From assembly GCF_001894765.1 (NCBI RefSeq), contig NZ_BCWV01000002.1:124001-188000 (forward strand): 64,000 bases of DNA, read 5' to 3'. This DNA comes from Rhodococcoides corynebacterioides NBRC 14404 (lineage in GTDB: Bacteria > Actinomycetota > Actinomycetes > Mycobacteriales > Mycobacteriaceae). Under the pieces are notes generated by a model. The model was not told where the DNA came from, searched no databases, and saw only the letters and a list, made by a program, of their open reading frames with translations. The translations under genes and the position numbers were made by a program. This document shows positions 53,182-64,000 of the stretch, piece by piece (positions within the stretch are counted from its first letter, which is position 1; each line of letters starts with the position of its first letter).

Positions 53182-54096
53182 ATGTCCACAGCGTTGGAGC
53201 TCGATGCGATCACCGAGACGGAACCGGGGTGCTACCCGGCGGTCGTCCAGTACGTCGAGCAGCTGTCGCCCTCCATGACCCGCGTGATCTTCGGCGGCCC
53301 GGACCTCGAGCAGTACGTCGGCCTGTCCGCTCCCGACGAGTGCGTCACCGTTCACTTCCCGCCCACGGTCGACGACGTCCTGCCGAGGATGACCGAGGTG
53401 AGCGGCGTGTGGGGTTACCACGACCTCGCGGTGCGCCCGGAGTGCCGCAACTACACGGTGCGGTCCCGGACCGCGACCACGGTGACCGTCGACTTCGTTC
53501 TGCACGAGGTCGGTGTGGCCGCCGACTGGGCCCGCGCAGCCCGGCCCGGCCATCAAGTGGTGCTGTCCCGGCCGCGGTCCTGGTACCGCGTGCCTGCGGA
53601 CGTCGACTGGCAGCTCCTCGTCGCCGACCAGACCGGCCTGCCGGCCGTCGGCCGCGCGCTCGAACAGCTCGCTCCCGGCGCTCGCGCTCACGTCGTCCTG
53701 GAAATCCTCGACGAGGCGGACCGTCAGGACTTCGTGACCCGCGGAGAGGTCACCGTCGAGTGGCTCGTCGGCACGGGCAACGGGGTCACGCCGACCGCGT
53801 TGGTGGACGCGGTGTCGTCCTTCGATCGCCCCGACGGCATCGGCTATCTGTGGTTCGCCGGTGAGGCGGGCGCCTCACGTGCCGTGCGCGCGATCGCGCG
53901 GAAGCAGTGGGGATTCGACACCCGCCACTGCTCGTCCATCGGCTACTGGCGCGAGCGCGCCGAGGAGTGGCTCGCCAAGTACAAGCGGTACGAGCGCATG
54001 GCGATCGCCGGCTACAACCGCGCGCTGCGCGAGGGCCGCACCGAGGCGCAGGCACAGGAGGAGTTCGAAGCACTCCTCGAGCGCGTCGGTCTCTGA
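53182..54096 (+). CDS. Siderophore-interacting protein (FAD ferric-siderophore reductase)
   Basis: A 304-residue SIP-family flavoprotein that reduces ferric siderophores in the cytosol. The FAD-binding motif RNYTVRS is at about 93-99, and the C-terminal YWRERAEEWLAKYKRYERM is a family-typical helical extension. An iron box covers the promoter and a GGGGGAGG ribosome site precedes the ATG. It stands alone between the DUF4012 gene and a convergent MFS exporter. Confidence 0.92.
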   Translation: MSTALELDAITETEPGCYPAVVQYVEQLSPSMTRVIFGGPDLEQYVGLSAPDECVTVHFPPTVDDVLPRMTEVSGVWGYHDLAVRPECRNYTVRSRTATTVTVDFVLHEVGVAADWARAARPGHQVVLSRPRSWYRVPADVDWQLLVADQTGLPAVGRALEQLAPGARAHVVLEILDEADRQDFVTRGEVTVEWLVGTGNGVTPTALVDAVSSFDRPDGIGYLWFAGEAGASRAVRAIARKQWGFDTRHCSSIGYWRERAEEWLAKYKRYERMAIAGYNRALREGRTEAQAQEEFEALLERVGL

Positions 54097-54105
54097 CGCA
54101 CCCCG

Positions 54106-55527
54106 TCAGTCCCGGCTTTCCGGTGACGCGACGCGACCACCCGGCATCGCCGACGCGGCGACGAGCAGCAGGACGGCGCCGCCGACCACGGTCCAGAACA
54201 CCACGTGCAGACCGTCGGCGAGGACGTCGGGCCGCGGATCGTCGCCCACGGTCGCGTTGACGATGGCCCCGCACACCGCGATTCCCACGGCACTGCCGAT
54301 GTTGCGGGCGAAGGTATTGGTCGACGTCACCACACCGCGCTCGGCGTAGCCGACCGACGACTGTGCGGCGATCAGCGCTGGGCTCGCGACGAGTCCCATG
54401 CCGGTCCCGAGGACGAGGCACCCCGCGGCCACCTCCCAGACCGACGACGACTCCGACCAGCGCAGCGTGAGCACCGAGCCCACCGCGACGACGGACGCGC
54501 CGATCACCGACGTGCGACGGAACCCGATACGCAGGTACACGCGGCCCGACTGGGACGACATGGCCGGCCACGCGAGCATCAGCGGCGCGAGGGTGAACCC
54601 GCCCGCCAGCGCGCCGAGACCGAGGACGCCCTGAACGAGCGTCGGCACGTACGTGGTGATCACCAGGACGACGGACCCGATGACCGCCGCCACGGCGCTG
54701 GTGGCGAGCAGCACTCGCCGGGTCAGCACCCAGAGGGGCAGGACCGGGGACGGGGCCCGACGCTCGACGGCGACGAAGGCGGCGAGCATCACCACCCCGA
54801 GTCCGAAGACCGCCACGGACGTGCCCGAGGTCCACGCCCAGGACTGTCCGCCCTCGAGCAACCCGAGGACGATCGCGCCCGCGCCGACGGTGAGCAGCGC
54901 CGCGCCGGTGTAGTCGATACGGTGCGCGACGCGGGGCCGCGCGGTCTCGTCGAAGCGCCGAGCGAGGACCACGGCGGCGACGATGCAGAGCGGCACGTTG
55001 ACGAAGAAGATCCACCGCCACGACAGGAACTCGGAGAAGAGCCCGCCGAGGCTCGGGCCGGCGAGCGAGGCCACGGCCCAGACGCTGGCGAGGTAGCCCT
55101 GGGCTTTCGCGCGTTCGCGAACGGTGTAGATGTCACCGGCGATGGTCTGCACCATCGGTTGCACGGCGCCGGCGCCGATTCCCTGAATGGCGCGGAACAC
55201 GATCAGCGACGGCATGGACCACGCGAGACCGCACAGGATCGACCCGACGAGGAAGACACCGATTCCGAACAGCACGAGTCGTTTTCGGCCGAACAGGTCG
55301 GCGAGCTTGCCGTAGAGCGGGACGGTCACCGCCTGCGCGAGCAGATACACCGAGAACAGCCACGGAAACTGTCCGAAGCCGCCGAGTTCGCCGACGATCG
55401 TCAGGACCGACGTCGCGATGATCGTGGTGTCCAGAGCAACCAGGAAGTTGCAGAGCATCAGGGCGGCCAGGATCGGTCCACGCTCGGACCGGAATCCGAC
55501 GTCGGCCGTTCCCGGTTCGCTCGCCAC
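54106..55527 (-). CDS. MFS exporter, DHA2/EmrB type
   Basis: A 473-residue transporter with about 14 membrane segments, the EmrB/QacA layout. Motif A is [12 protein letters not shown] (about 73-84), motif D1 is [10 protein letters not shown] (about 32-41), and the antiporter motif C is [19 protein letters not shown] (about 148-166). It probably exports drugs or a metabolite in exchange for protons. In M. tuberculosis an emrB-like gene also lies at this purine locus, but beyond ptrB. Start is GTG 55527, divergent from purC with a 63-base gap. Confidence 0.9.
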   Translation of the reverse strand: MASEPGTADVGFRSERGPILAALMLCNFLVALDTTIIATSVLTIVGELGGFGQFPWLFSVYLLAQAVTVPLYGKLADLFGRKRLVLFGIGVFLVGSILCGLAWSMPSLIVFRAIQGIGAGAVQPMVQTIAGDIYTVRERAKAQGYLASVWAVASLAGPSLGGLFSEFLSWRWIFFVNVPLCIVAAVVLARRFDETARPRVAHRIDYTGAALLTVGAGAIVLGLLEGGQSWAWTSGTSVAVFGLGVVMLAAFVAVERRAPSPVLPLWVLTRRVLLATSAVAAVIGSVVLVITTYVPTLVQGVLGLGALAGGFTLAPLMLAWPAMSSQSGRVYLRIGFRRTSVIGASVVAVGSVLTLRWSESSSVWEVAAGCLVLGTGMGLVASPALIAAQSSVGYAERGVVTSTNTFARNIGSAVGIAVCGAIVNATVGDDPRPDVLADGLHVVFWTVVGGAVLLLVAASAMPGGRVASPESRD

Positions 55528-55590
55528 GAGTCGAGAGTGGCAGATGCCCTGGCCGCACTCCCGGCCGACCCGCGACTAGTGTCGGTCCTC

Positions 55591-56471
55591 GTGCGACCTT
55601 CACTGTCGAGTTATCCCCATCTGGCCGCCGGCAAGGTGCGCGAGCTGCACCGGATCGACGACGAGCACCTGCTGCTGATCGCGTCGGACCGCATCTCGGC
55701 CTACGACCACGTGCTCCCGACGTCGATTCCGGACAAGGGTCGGGTGCTCACGGCGATGAGCGTGTTCTTCTTCGATCTGTTGGGGGTGCCGAACCACCTG
55801 GCCGGTGGTCCGGACGACCCGCGCATTCCGGAGGAGGTCCTCGGCCGCGCACTGGTGGTGCGCTCGCTGGACATGGTGCCGGTGGAGTGTGTCGCCCGCG
55901 GGTATCTGACCGGCTCGGGACTGAGCGACTACCGCGCGACCGGCGCCGTCTGCGGTGTGCCGTTGCCCGACGGCCTGGTGGAGTCCAGTGCGCTGCCGGA
56001 ACCGATCTTCACCCCCGCGGCGAAGGCGGCCCTCGGCGAGCACGACGAGAACGTCGACTTCGACACCGTCGTCGCCACCGTCGGAGCGGAGCGGGCGCAC
56101 GCTCTCCGCACCGCGACCCTCGACATCTACCGCCGCGCGGCCGACCACGCGGAGTCGCGCGGAATCATTCTCGCGGACACCAAGTTCGAGTTCGGGGTCG
56201 ACGCCACGGGGACCCTGATCCTGGCCGACGAGGTACTCACGCCGGACTCGTCGCGTTACTGGCCGCGCGAGGGCTACGCACCCGGCCGGACCCAGCCGAG
56301 CTTCGACAAGCAGATCGTCCGCGATTGGCTGACCGGCGAATCGGGCTGGGACAGAACGGGTGACGCGCCGCCGCCGCCACTGCCGGACGACGTCGTGCAG
56401 CGCACCCGCGCCCGGTACATCGAGGCCTACGAGACCGTCTCGGGCCTGTCCTTCGACGATTGGGTCCGACC

Positions 56472-56475
<4 letters not shown>
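55591..56475 (+). CDS. purC: SAICAR synthase
   Basis: A 294-residue phosphoribosylaminoimidazole-succinocarboxamide synthase. It shows [14 protein letters not shown] (10-23), [14 protein letters not shown] (31-44), [17 protein letters not shown] (about 99-115), [11 protein letters not shown] and [16 protein letters not shown] 55591 lies eight bases after a -10 TAGTGT (55577-55582). Its stop overlaps the oligopeptidase start (GTGA), the same coupling seen for purC-ptrB in mycobacteria. Confidence 0.96.
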
Positions 56476-58619
<2,144 letters not shown>

Positions 58620-58653
58620 CTCCCGAGTAAGTTCCGATCGGGAGGGTGCTGCA

Positions 58654-59544
58654 GTGACACGAATCGACGTCGAGTTCCCTTCCGGCGACGATCGGTGCGC
58701 CGCCTGGCTCTACCGGCCGGAGGCAGCACCGGACGCGGTCGTCCCCATCGTGGTGCTGGCTCACGGCCTCGGTGGGGTGAAGGAGATGCGCCTCGACGCG
58801 TACGCGGAGCGGTTCACCGACGCCGGATACGCGTGCCTGGTGTTCGACTACCGCCACTTCGGCGCCAGCGGGGGCGAGCCGCGGCAACTCCTCGACATCG
58901 AGCGGCAACTCGCTGACTGGGCGGCGGCGGTGCGATACGCCCGTCGTCTGGACGGCGTCGACTCGTCCCGCGTGATTCTGTGGGGCTCGTCCTTCAGCGG
59001 CGGCCACGTCATCGAGGCGGCCGCTCGAGACGGACGCATCGCCGCCGTCGTCTCGCAGTGCCCGTTCACCGACGGGCTCGCCTCGGCCCTGGCCACACCG
59101 TTCGTCTCCACCCTGAAGATCGCCCCGTCCGTGGTGCGCGACGTGGTGGCCGCGGTGCGGAACGCCCCGCCGGTCCGGATCCCGCTCGCCGCCCCGCATC
59201 GCGGCAAGGCATTGATGGCCTCGGACGACGCGGACAGCGGCTACCGCGCGCTCCGGCCGGAGGGACTCGACTTCGACGACGCGGTCGCCGCACGCTTCGC
59301 CCTGCAGATCACGCGGTACTTCCCGGGCCGGTCGGCCAGGAAGCTCTCGTGCCCGGCTCTGTTCTGCGTGTGCGGCACCGACACCGTGGCTCCCTCGCGC
59401 GCCACCCTTCGACACGTGGCGAAGGCGCCGCGGGGCGAAGTGCTGCTCTACCCCTACGGCCACTTCGACATCTATCTCGGCGACGCGTTCGAGACGGTGA
59501 TCGCGGACCAGCTCGCCTTCCTGCGTCGGGTCGTGCCCGTCTAA
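58654..59544 (+). CDS. Alpha/beta hydrolase
   Basis: A 296-residue soluble alpha/beta hydrolase. The oxyanion region is VLAHGLGG (about 32-39), the nucleophile elbow is WGSSFSGGH (about 109-117; the second glycine of GxSxG is serine here), and the catalytic histidine is probably in YGHFDIYLGD near the end. It resembles cinnamoyl-esterase/YpfH-like and dienelactone-hydrolase-like enzymes, and the substrate is open. GTG 58654 has a GGAGG ribosome site. The 3' end overlaps the convergent response regulator by four bases. Confidence 0.85.
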   Translation: MTRIDVEFPSGDDRCAAWLYRPEAAPDAVVPIVVLAHGLGGVKEMRLDAYAERFTDAGYACLVFDYRHFGASGGEPRQLLDIERQLADWAAAVRYARRLDGVDSSRVILWGSSFSGGHVIEAAARDGRIAAVVSQCPFTDGLASALATPFVSTLKIAPSVVRDVVAAVRNAPPVRIPLAAPHRGKALMASDDADSGYRALRPEGLDFDDAVAARFALQITRYFPGRSARKLSCPALFCVCGTDTVAPSRATLRHVAKAPRGEVLLYPYGHFDIYLGDAFETVIADQLAFLRRVVPV

Positions 59545-60269
59545 CGCCAGCGGTAGCGCACCTGCGGGCGCCCCGCCCGGCCGTACTCGGTATGTCGGTC
59601 CACCAGACCGTCGTCGGCCAGGCGCTCGAGGTAGCGCCATGCGGTGACCCGCGAGACACCGACCGCCGCGGCGGCATCGGACGCACCCACACCGTCGGGG
59701 GTTGCGCGGACCGTGTTCGAGATCTCGGTCAGGGTCTGCGGGGCGATCCCCTTCGGTGTCGACGCCCGCTCGTCCGCGGTCCGCAGCGACGCCATCGCCC
59801 GATCGATGTCCCGCTGGCTGACGGCCGTCTCGCCGCCCTGGAGAGCGGAGCGGAACTCCCCGTAGCGCTCGAGCTTGTCCCGGAACGCGGCGAACGTGAA
59901 GGGCTTGAGCAGATAGAGCACGATGCCGTGGGCGACGGCCCGACGCACCACGGCGAGATCGCGCTCGGACGTGATGGCGATGACGTCGGGACCGGGCCGC
60001 AGGCCACCGAGGGCCGCGGCGACGTCGATTCCGCTCGCGTCGGGCAGCCCGATGTCCAGGAGAACCAGGTCGAACGGATCGCCGTCGGCGATGGCCGTCG
60101 TCGCGGCGCGCAGAGCGCCGGCGCCGGAGTGCGCCACCGCGCCCACGGTGAAGCCGGGTACGCGCCCGACGTAGCTCGAGTGAGCCTCCGCGATCAGGGG
60201 CTCGTCGTCGACCACCAGGACCTTGACGTCGCGACCGTCGCCGGCGCCGACCGTGCTGCCCTCGCTCAC
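59541..60269 (-). CDS. Response regulator, CitB/DcuR family
   Basis: A 242-residue response regulator. The receiver domain (about 15-135) has acidic pocket Asp21-Asp22, phospho-acceptor Asp72 in LLDIGLPD and Lys in LKPFTF. The C-terminal helix-turn-helix (about 185-240, GVSRVTAWRYLERLADDGLV) is of the CitB/DcuR type. GTG 60269 overlaps the kinase stop (GTGA). It should regulate the divergent dctA in response to C4-dicarboxylates. Confidence 0.9.
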   Translation of the reverse strand: MSEGSTVGAGDGRDVKVLVVDDEPLIAEAHSSYVGRVPGFTVGAVAHSGAGALRAATTAIADGDPFDLVLLDIGLPDASGIDVAAALGGLRPGPDVIAITSERDLAVVRRAVAHGIVLYLLKPFTFAAFRDKLERYGEFRSALQGGETAVSQRDIDRAMASLRTADERASTPKGIAPQTLTEISNTVRATPDGVGASDAAAAVGVSRVTAWRYLERLADDGLVDRHTEYGRAGRPQVRYRWR

Positions 60270-61840
60270 CGCAGCGATCCGAGCGGAATCGTGGCGGTCA
60301 CGACGGATCCGGCGGAGGCGTCCGAGGACAGGGTGCCGCCGTGGCGGTGGATCACCTGGGAGACCAGAGCCAGGCCGAGGCCGCGGGATCCGGACTTGGT
60401 GGAGAAGCCGCGGGTGCGTGCCCGGGCCAGAGCGTCGGCGTCCATTCCGGGTCCGCTGTCGGCCACCTCCACCACCAGATCGGTGTCGGTCTCGCGCACA
60501 CTCACCTCTACCCACGCCTCGTCGGATTGCTTGGCCGCGTCGATCGCATTGTCTATCAAGTTGCCGGCCAGAGTGACCAATTCCCGGCGTGCGACCACGT
60601 CGGTATCGGTGAGTGCCGTGTCCTCCGTGACCGTGAGTTCGACGCCCTGCTCCGCGGCCTGGCTGACCTTCCCGAGCAGCAGCGCCGCCACCGCCGGTTC
60701 CTGCACCGTGCTCATGAGACGGTCGATGAGGTTCTGCGACAACGCCAGTTCCTGGGTGGCGAACTCGACGGCCTGCTCGGTGCGGCCGAGCTCGACCATC
60801 GTGATCACCGTGTGCAGCCGGTTGGCGGACTCGTGTGCCTGCGATCGCAACGACTCGGCGAACGACGTCATCGAGTCGAGCTCGCCCAGCACGCGCTGCA
60901 GCTCGGTGTGGTCGCGGACGGTGGTCACCGTGCCCAGGCGCCGCGAGCCGCGGACCACCGGATTCTGATTGACGACGAGGACCCGGGTGGACGTCAGGTG
61001 CATCTCGTCGCGCACGGACGAGTCGCCCAGTCCGCGCAACGACTCCGGCAGGTCCTGGCGGGACACCGTGTCGCTCTCGAGGTCGAGGAGGCGCCGCGCC
61101 TCGTCGTTGACCACCTCGGCCTCGTCGCCGTCGCCCCACACCAACAGGCCTTCGCCGATGGAGTGCAGCACGGCGTCGTGATGGTCGTACATGCTGCGGA
61201 GTTCGTCCGGAGCGAGACCGAGCGTCTGACTCTTCAGTCGGCGGTTCAGAATCCAGGACGCCCCGACGGCGACGGCCAGTGCCGCTGCCACCACGGCGAG
61301 GACGACGGGGAGGCCGGCGACGAAGCGGTCCGAGATGCGGGCGCGGGTGACGCCCGCGGACACCAACCCGACCAGGGTGCCGCCGTCGTCCATCACGGGG
61401 GTGACCGCCCTGATCGACGGTCCCAACGATCCCTCGTACGACTCCGTGAACGTCTCGCCCGCCACCGCCCGGTCGATCGATCCGGTGAACTTGCCACCGA
61501 TGAGTTCCGGGTTGGTATGCGTGAACCGCGTGCGGTCCGGTGCCATGACCACGATGAAGTCCACGGAGGTGGCGCGCCGGATCTCCTCGGTGACGGGTTG
61601 GAGGATCGCGGTCGGATCGGGGGACTCGATGGCGTCCGCCGTGGACGGGGACGTCGCGAGCGACTCGACGATCGCGGTCACCTCGTGACGGGTCGCCTCG
61701 TCGCTGAGCGCGCGCTCGTCGAGAACGACGGCGATGCCCCCGATCGCCACGAGCAACGTCACCACGGCGAGCTGGCCCAGGAACAATCTCCGGGCGACGC
61801 TGCGTGATCGACGCCGACGTCGGGCATTCGTGCTGGTCAA
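60266..61840 (-). CDS. Sensor histidine kinase, CitA/DcuS family
   Basis: A 524-residue membrane kinase. TM1 is about 18-40, the extracytoplasmic PAS-like sensor is 41-173, TM2 is 174-198, followed by a cytosolic PAS domain (about 215-315). The phospho-acceptor is His336 in AHESANRLHTVITMVELG, the form seen in CitA/DcuS kinases. N box is NLIDNAIDAA, G box DSGPGMD, then GLGLALV. The sensor loop has RFTHTNPELIGGKF, as in citrate/dicarboxylate sensors. Start is an unusual TTG at 61840 with GAGAGGG five bases upstream; a later start would damage TM1. Confidence 0.9.
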   Translation of the reverse strand: MTSTNARRRRRSRSVARRLFLGQLAVVTLLVAIGGIAVVLDERALSDEATRHEVTAIVESLATSPSTADAIESPDPTAILQPVTEEIRRATSVDFIVVMAPDRTRFTHTNPELIGGKFTGSIDRAVAGETFTESYEGSLGPSIRAVTPVMDDGGTLVGLVSAGVTRARISDRFVAGLPVVLAVVAAALAVAVGASWILNRRLKSQTLGLAPDELRSMYDHHDAVLHSIGEGLLVWGDGDEAEVVNDEARRLLDLESDTVSRQDLPESLRGLGDSSVRDEMHLTSTRVLVVNQNPVVRGSRRLGTVTTVRDHTELQRVLGELDSMTSFAESLRSQAHESANRLHTVITMVELGRTEQAVEFATQELALSQNLIDRLMSTVQEPAVAALLLGKVSQAAEQGVELTVTEDTALTDTDVVARRELVTLAGNLIDNAIDAAKQSDEAWVEVSVRETDTDLVVEVADSGPGMDADALARARTRGFSTKSGSRGLGLALVSQVIHRHGGTLSSDASAGSVVTATIPLGSLR

Positions 61841-61872
61841 GACGCCCTCTCGGTGGGTCGTCGTTCATCGGT

Positions 61873-61977
61873 GGGGTTGTGTGCAACCCCGCGCAACGTG
61901 AACGTAATGAACAGATTCGTGACTGGGGTCACGCGGTGCACCACAGTTCTCTCCAGACCGCGTGACTCACCTCACGC
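61873..61977. promoter_or_regulatory. dctA control region with three inverted repeats
   Basis: Between the kinase and dctA lie GGGGTTG-N4-CAACCCC (61873-61890), GTGAC-N4-GTCAC (61919-61932) and GCGTGA-N6-TCACGC (61960-61977). They differ in sequence, so they may serve the response regulator and another regulator such as a catabolite or nitrogen control protein. The last lies 21 bases before the dctA ATG. Confidence 0.45.
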
Positions 61978-61998
61978 CTCGATTCTAAGGACGAGAAC

Positions 61999-63384
61999 AT
62001 GACCACCACGCACGACGTCGAACCCACCTCGCCGACTCCACCGCCGAAGAAGAAGCGGGACAAGACCCACTGGCTCTACAGCGCCGTGATCGTCGCGGTC
62101 GTCGGTGGCATCGTCTTCGGACTCGTCGCACCGGACACCGCATCCGAGTTCGGCGTGCTCGGCACCATGTTCGTCTCGCTGATCAAGATGATGATCAGCC
62201 CCGTCATCTTCTGCACCATCGTGCTCGGCATCGGCTCGGTCAAGGCCGCCGCCAGCGTCGGCAAGGTCGGTGGCCTGGCCCTCGGCTACTTCATCGCGAT
62301 GTCCACCTTCGCGCTCGCCATCGGCATGGTGGTCGGCAACCTGATCCAGCCCGGTAACGGTCTGAACATCGAGGCGAACAGCGCGGCGGTCGACAAGCTC
62401 GTCGGCCAGAACGAGGCCGCCGGCGGCACCATCGACTTCATCCAGAGCATCATCCCGACCTCGCTGCTGTCGTCGCTCACTGCGGGCAGCGTGCTGCAGA
62501 CCCTCTTCGTGGCACTGCTCGTCGGCTTCGGTCTGCAGGCCATGGGCAAGCAGGGCGAGGGCATCCTCAAGGGCATCGGCTCGATCCAGAAGCTGGTCTT
62601 CCGCATCCTCGCCGGCATCCTGTGGCTCGCCCCGATCGGCGCGTTCGGTGCCATCGCCAAGGTGGTCGGTGACACCGGCATCGACGCGGTCATCCAGCTC
62701 GCCACCCTGATGCTGGCCTTCTACCTGACCTGCACCATCTTCGTCTTCGGCATCCTCGGCACGATCCTGCGCTTCGTCTCCGGCGTCTCGATCTTCAAGC
62801 TCTGCAAGTACCTGGGCCGTGAGTACCTGCTCATCGTCGCCACCTCGTCCTCCGAGTCCGCTCTGCCCCGCCTCATCGCCAAGATGGAGCACGTCGGTGT
62901 CGAGCGCCAGACCGTTGGCGTCGTCGTCCCCACCGGCTACTCGTTCAATCTCGACGGCACCGCGATCTACCTCACGATGGCCTCGATCTTCATCGCCGAC
63001 GCGATGGGCAACCCGCTCTCCATCGGCGAGCAGGTCTCGCTGCTGCTCTTCATGATCATCGCCTCGAAGGGTGCAGCCGGTGTCTCCGGCGCCGGCCTCG
63101 CCACCCTGGCCGGCGGCCTGCAGAGCCACCGCCCCGAGCTGCTCGACGGCATCGGCCTGATCGTCGGTATCGACCGGTTCATGTCCGAGGCTCGCGCCGT
63201 CACCAACTTCTCCGGCAACGCCGTCGCCACCATGCTGGTGGGCACCTGGACCAAGACCATCGACAACGGTCGGGTCAAGGACGTGCTCGACGGCAAGCTT
63301 CCGTTCGACGAGACCACGATGGTCGACGACGGGCACGGCGAGGCTCGCGATCCGGAGAGCAAGCCGGACCTGGTCAAGAGCTAG
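61999..63384 (+). CDS. dctA: C4-dicarboxylate:cation symporter
   Basis: A 461-residue carrier of the DAACS (DctA/glutamate transporter) family. It has eight transmembrane helices plus re-entrant loops expected. Signatures are KMMISPVIFCTIVLGIGS (about 56-73), ATSSSESALPRLIAKM (about 281-296), VVPTGYSFNLDGTAIYLTMA (about 311-330) and the tip SKGAAGVSGAG. A proline/lysine-rich N-tail (10-20) precedes the first helix. An AAGGA ribosome site precedes the ATG. It likely takes up succinate, fumarate or malate. Confidence 0.94.
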   Translation: MTTTHDVEPTSPTPPPKKKRDKTHWLYSAVIVAVVGGIVFGLVAPDTASEFGVLGTMFVSLIKMMISPVIFCTIVLGIGSVKAAASVGKVGGLALGYFIAMSTFALAIGMVVGNLIQPGNGLNIEANSAAVDKLVGQNEAAGGTIDFIQSIIPTSLLSSLTAGSVLQTLFVALLVGFGLQAMGKQGEGILKGIGSIQKLVFRILAGILWLAPIGAFGAIAKVVGDTGIDAVIQLATLMLAFYLTCTIFVFGILGTILRFVSGVSIFKLCKYLGREYLLIVATSSSESALPRLIAKMEHVGVERQTVGVVVPTGYSFNLDGTAIYLTMASIFIADAMGNPLSIGEQVSLLLFMIIASKGAAGVSGAGLATLAGGLQSHRPELLDGIGLIVGIDRFMSEARAVTNFSGNAVATMLVGTWTKTIDNGRVKDVLDGKLPFDETTMVDDGHGEARDPESKPDLVKS

Positions 63385-63392
63385 GTCCACCT

Positions 63393-63409
63393 CCCGGCCA
63401 CGAGCCGGG
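63393..63409. other. Short hairpin after dctA
   Basis: CCCGGC and GCCGGG with a five-base loop, nine bases after the dctA stop. It has no T-run and may support the stronger hairpin that follows. Confidence 0.35.
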
Positions 63410-63423
63410 AACGCACCGAACCA

Positions 63424-63460
63424 CGGCGGGTGCACTCTCGATCAGAGGGTGCACCCGCCG
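63424..63460 (+). terminator. Strong bidirectional terminator hairpin
   Basis: CGGCGGGTGCAC pairs perfectly with GTGCACCCGCCG (12 bp) around a partly paired 13-base loop, and TTT follows on the plus strand. It lies between the convergent dctA and HNH genes. Confidence 0.8.
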
Positions 63461-63492
63461 TTTCCACGTGCGCGTACCGCCACCCGCGGTCG

Positions 63493-64000
63493 TCAGAACG
63501 GGGGCGGTTCGTAGTCCGCCGCCTCGGCCGGGGTTGCCGGGAGTCCGAGGTTGCGGAGGCGGTTGCGGTTGCGTTCCTGTCGTCGGCGGGCGTGTTTCTG
63601 CTCGGTGCGTGGGGCGGGTCGGGTGCGTTCGGTGAGGCCCGGTCTCGGTGGTCGCGGCGTTGACGTGTCGGGTAAGTCGCCGAAGACGATCGTGTCGAGG
63701 CCGGGGTGGACGTCGTGGCCGGTGAACGCGGGGCCGAGGACGGTGCGTCCGTCGGGGATGGTGATGGTGCGGATCAATCGACTGGGGTCGGTGGGGTCGG
63801 GGTACTGGTCGTCGACGAAGTCCCCGAACGTCTTCAGTAGGTGGTGGAATCGGCATTTGGCGCCGAGTCCGGTCGCGTCGGTGCGCCCGCCCCGTTCGGG
63901 GTGGGTGTGGTCGTATTCGGTGATGTGGTCGAGGTCTGCCTCCCAGGCGGGTCGGTTGCAGCCGGGCCAGGTGCAGAACTGATCCCGCGCCCGCACGTAC
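63493..64000 (-). CDS. 13E12-repeat/DUF222 HNH endonuclease-like protein, C-terminal part
   Basis: About 168 residues of the C-terminal region are visible; the 5' part lies beyond the window. The zinc-binding HNH core is present: CTWPGC, then ADLDHITEYDHTHPERGG, then CRFHHLLKTFGDF. The frame stays open to the window edge (YVRARDQF), so a start inside the window is not needed. These proteins belong to a multi-copy actinobacterial family (REP13E12-type) of unknown role. The tail is proline- and arginine-rich. Confidence 0.87.
   Translation of the reverse strand, partial: YVRARDQFCTWPGCNRPAWEADLDHITEYDHTHPERGGRTDATGLGAKCRFHHLLKTFGDFVDDQYPDPTDPSRLIRTITIPDGRTVLGPAFTGHDVHPGLDTIVFGDLPDTSTPRPPRPGLTERTRPAPRTEQKHARRRQERNRNRLRNLGLPATPAEAADYEPPPF

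Noticed and set aside
63493-64000. HNH protein as a sign of a mobile intron, prophage or restriction island
   Set aside because: It belongs to the abundant chromosomal 13E12/DUF222 family of actinobacteria, and no integrase, terminase, direct repeats or tRNA target lie nearby.

Overview
The window is about 64 kb of very G+C-rich chromosomal DNA. It looks like a mycolic-acid actinobacterium, most likely Rhodococcus or a close relative in Nocardiaceae. The grounds are G+C-rich third positions, many GTG starts, many start codons lying 6-8 bases behind a TANNNT -10 element (leaderless style), a PucR-pruA-pruB proline locus like that of mycobacteria, a CtpE-type ATPase, an iron box, and a purine locus ordered much like M. 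tuberculosis purD-purB-purC-ptrB. No rRNA, tRNA, CRISPR array, insertion sequence or prophage was seen. Genes are packed tightly, often with ATGA or GTGA overlaps, and no stretch over 300 bases lacks a gene.

Layout. 1-11.0 kb: two back-to-back aromatic catabolic operons. The left one (minus strand) encodes an extradiol dioxygenase, an FAH-family hydrolase, an MhpA-like flavin monooxygenase, a cytochrome P450, its ferredoxin and a ferredoxin reductase cut by the window edge. The right one (plus strand) encodes a second FAH hydrolase, a second small extradiol dioxygenase and a second flavin monooxygenase. Two TetR genes sit between them, each beside a palindromic operator. 11.0-14.7 kb: a PrpF-type isomerase, a MatC-type carboxylate permease and a divergent LysR regulator. 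14.7-21.5 kb: an acyl-CoA regulon (SDR, phosphotransferase, acyl-CoA dehydrogenase, TetR, acyl-CoA ligase, MHS transporter) with one identical 24-bp element in front of both transcription units. 21.5-27.1 kb: a SulP transporter coupled to a MerR regulator, a CsoR-type copper box before a DUF6153 and DUF305 pair, and a CtpE-like P-type ATPase.

27.0-32.4 kb: dodecin, a pentapeptide-repeat protein, a HadA-like dehydratase, small enzymes and a TetR/acyl-CoA dehydrogenase pair around a perfect 20-bp palindrome. 32.4-36.7 kb: proline catabolism (pruC, pruA, pruB). 36.7-41.1 kb: a small zinc-ribbon protein, an orphan RskA-type anti-sigma factor, a SpoIIE phosphatase / RsbW kinase / STAS partner-switching set, and a protein with 14 exact-length decapeptide repeats. 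41.2-44.2 kb: a Gdx/SugE exporter behind a guanidine-III riboswitch, a LysE exporter, HIT protein, ArsR-like regulator and a beta-lactamase-fold lipoprotein. 44.3-59.5 kb: purine biosynthesis (purD, purB, purC) interleaved with an aminotransferase, threonine aldolase, TetR, a nucleotide-sugar dehydrogenase with a DUF4012 protein, an iron-regulated siderophore-interacting protein, a drug exporter, oligopeptidase B and an alpha/beta hydrolase. 59.5-63.4 kb: a CitA/DctB-type two-component system divergent from a DctA dicarboxylate symporter. The right edge holds part of a 13E12-type HNH protein.

Most assignments rest on recognised motifs and family memory, not on database searches. Operators and promoters are read by eye and are predictions.
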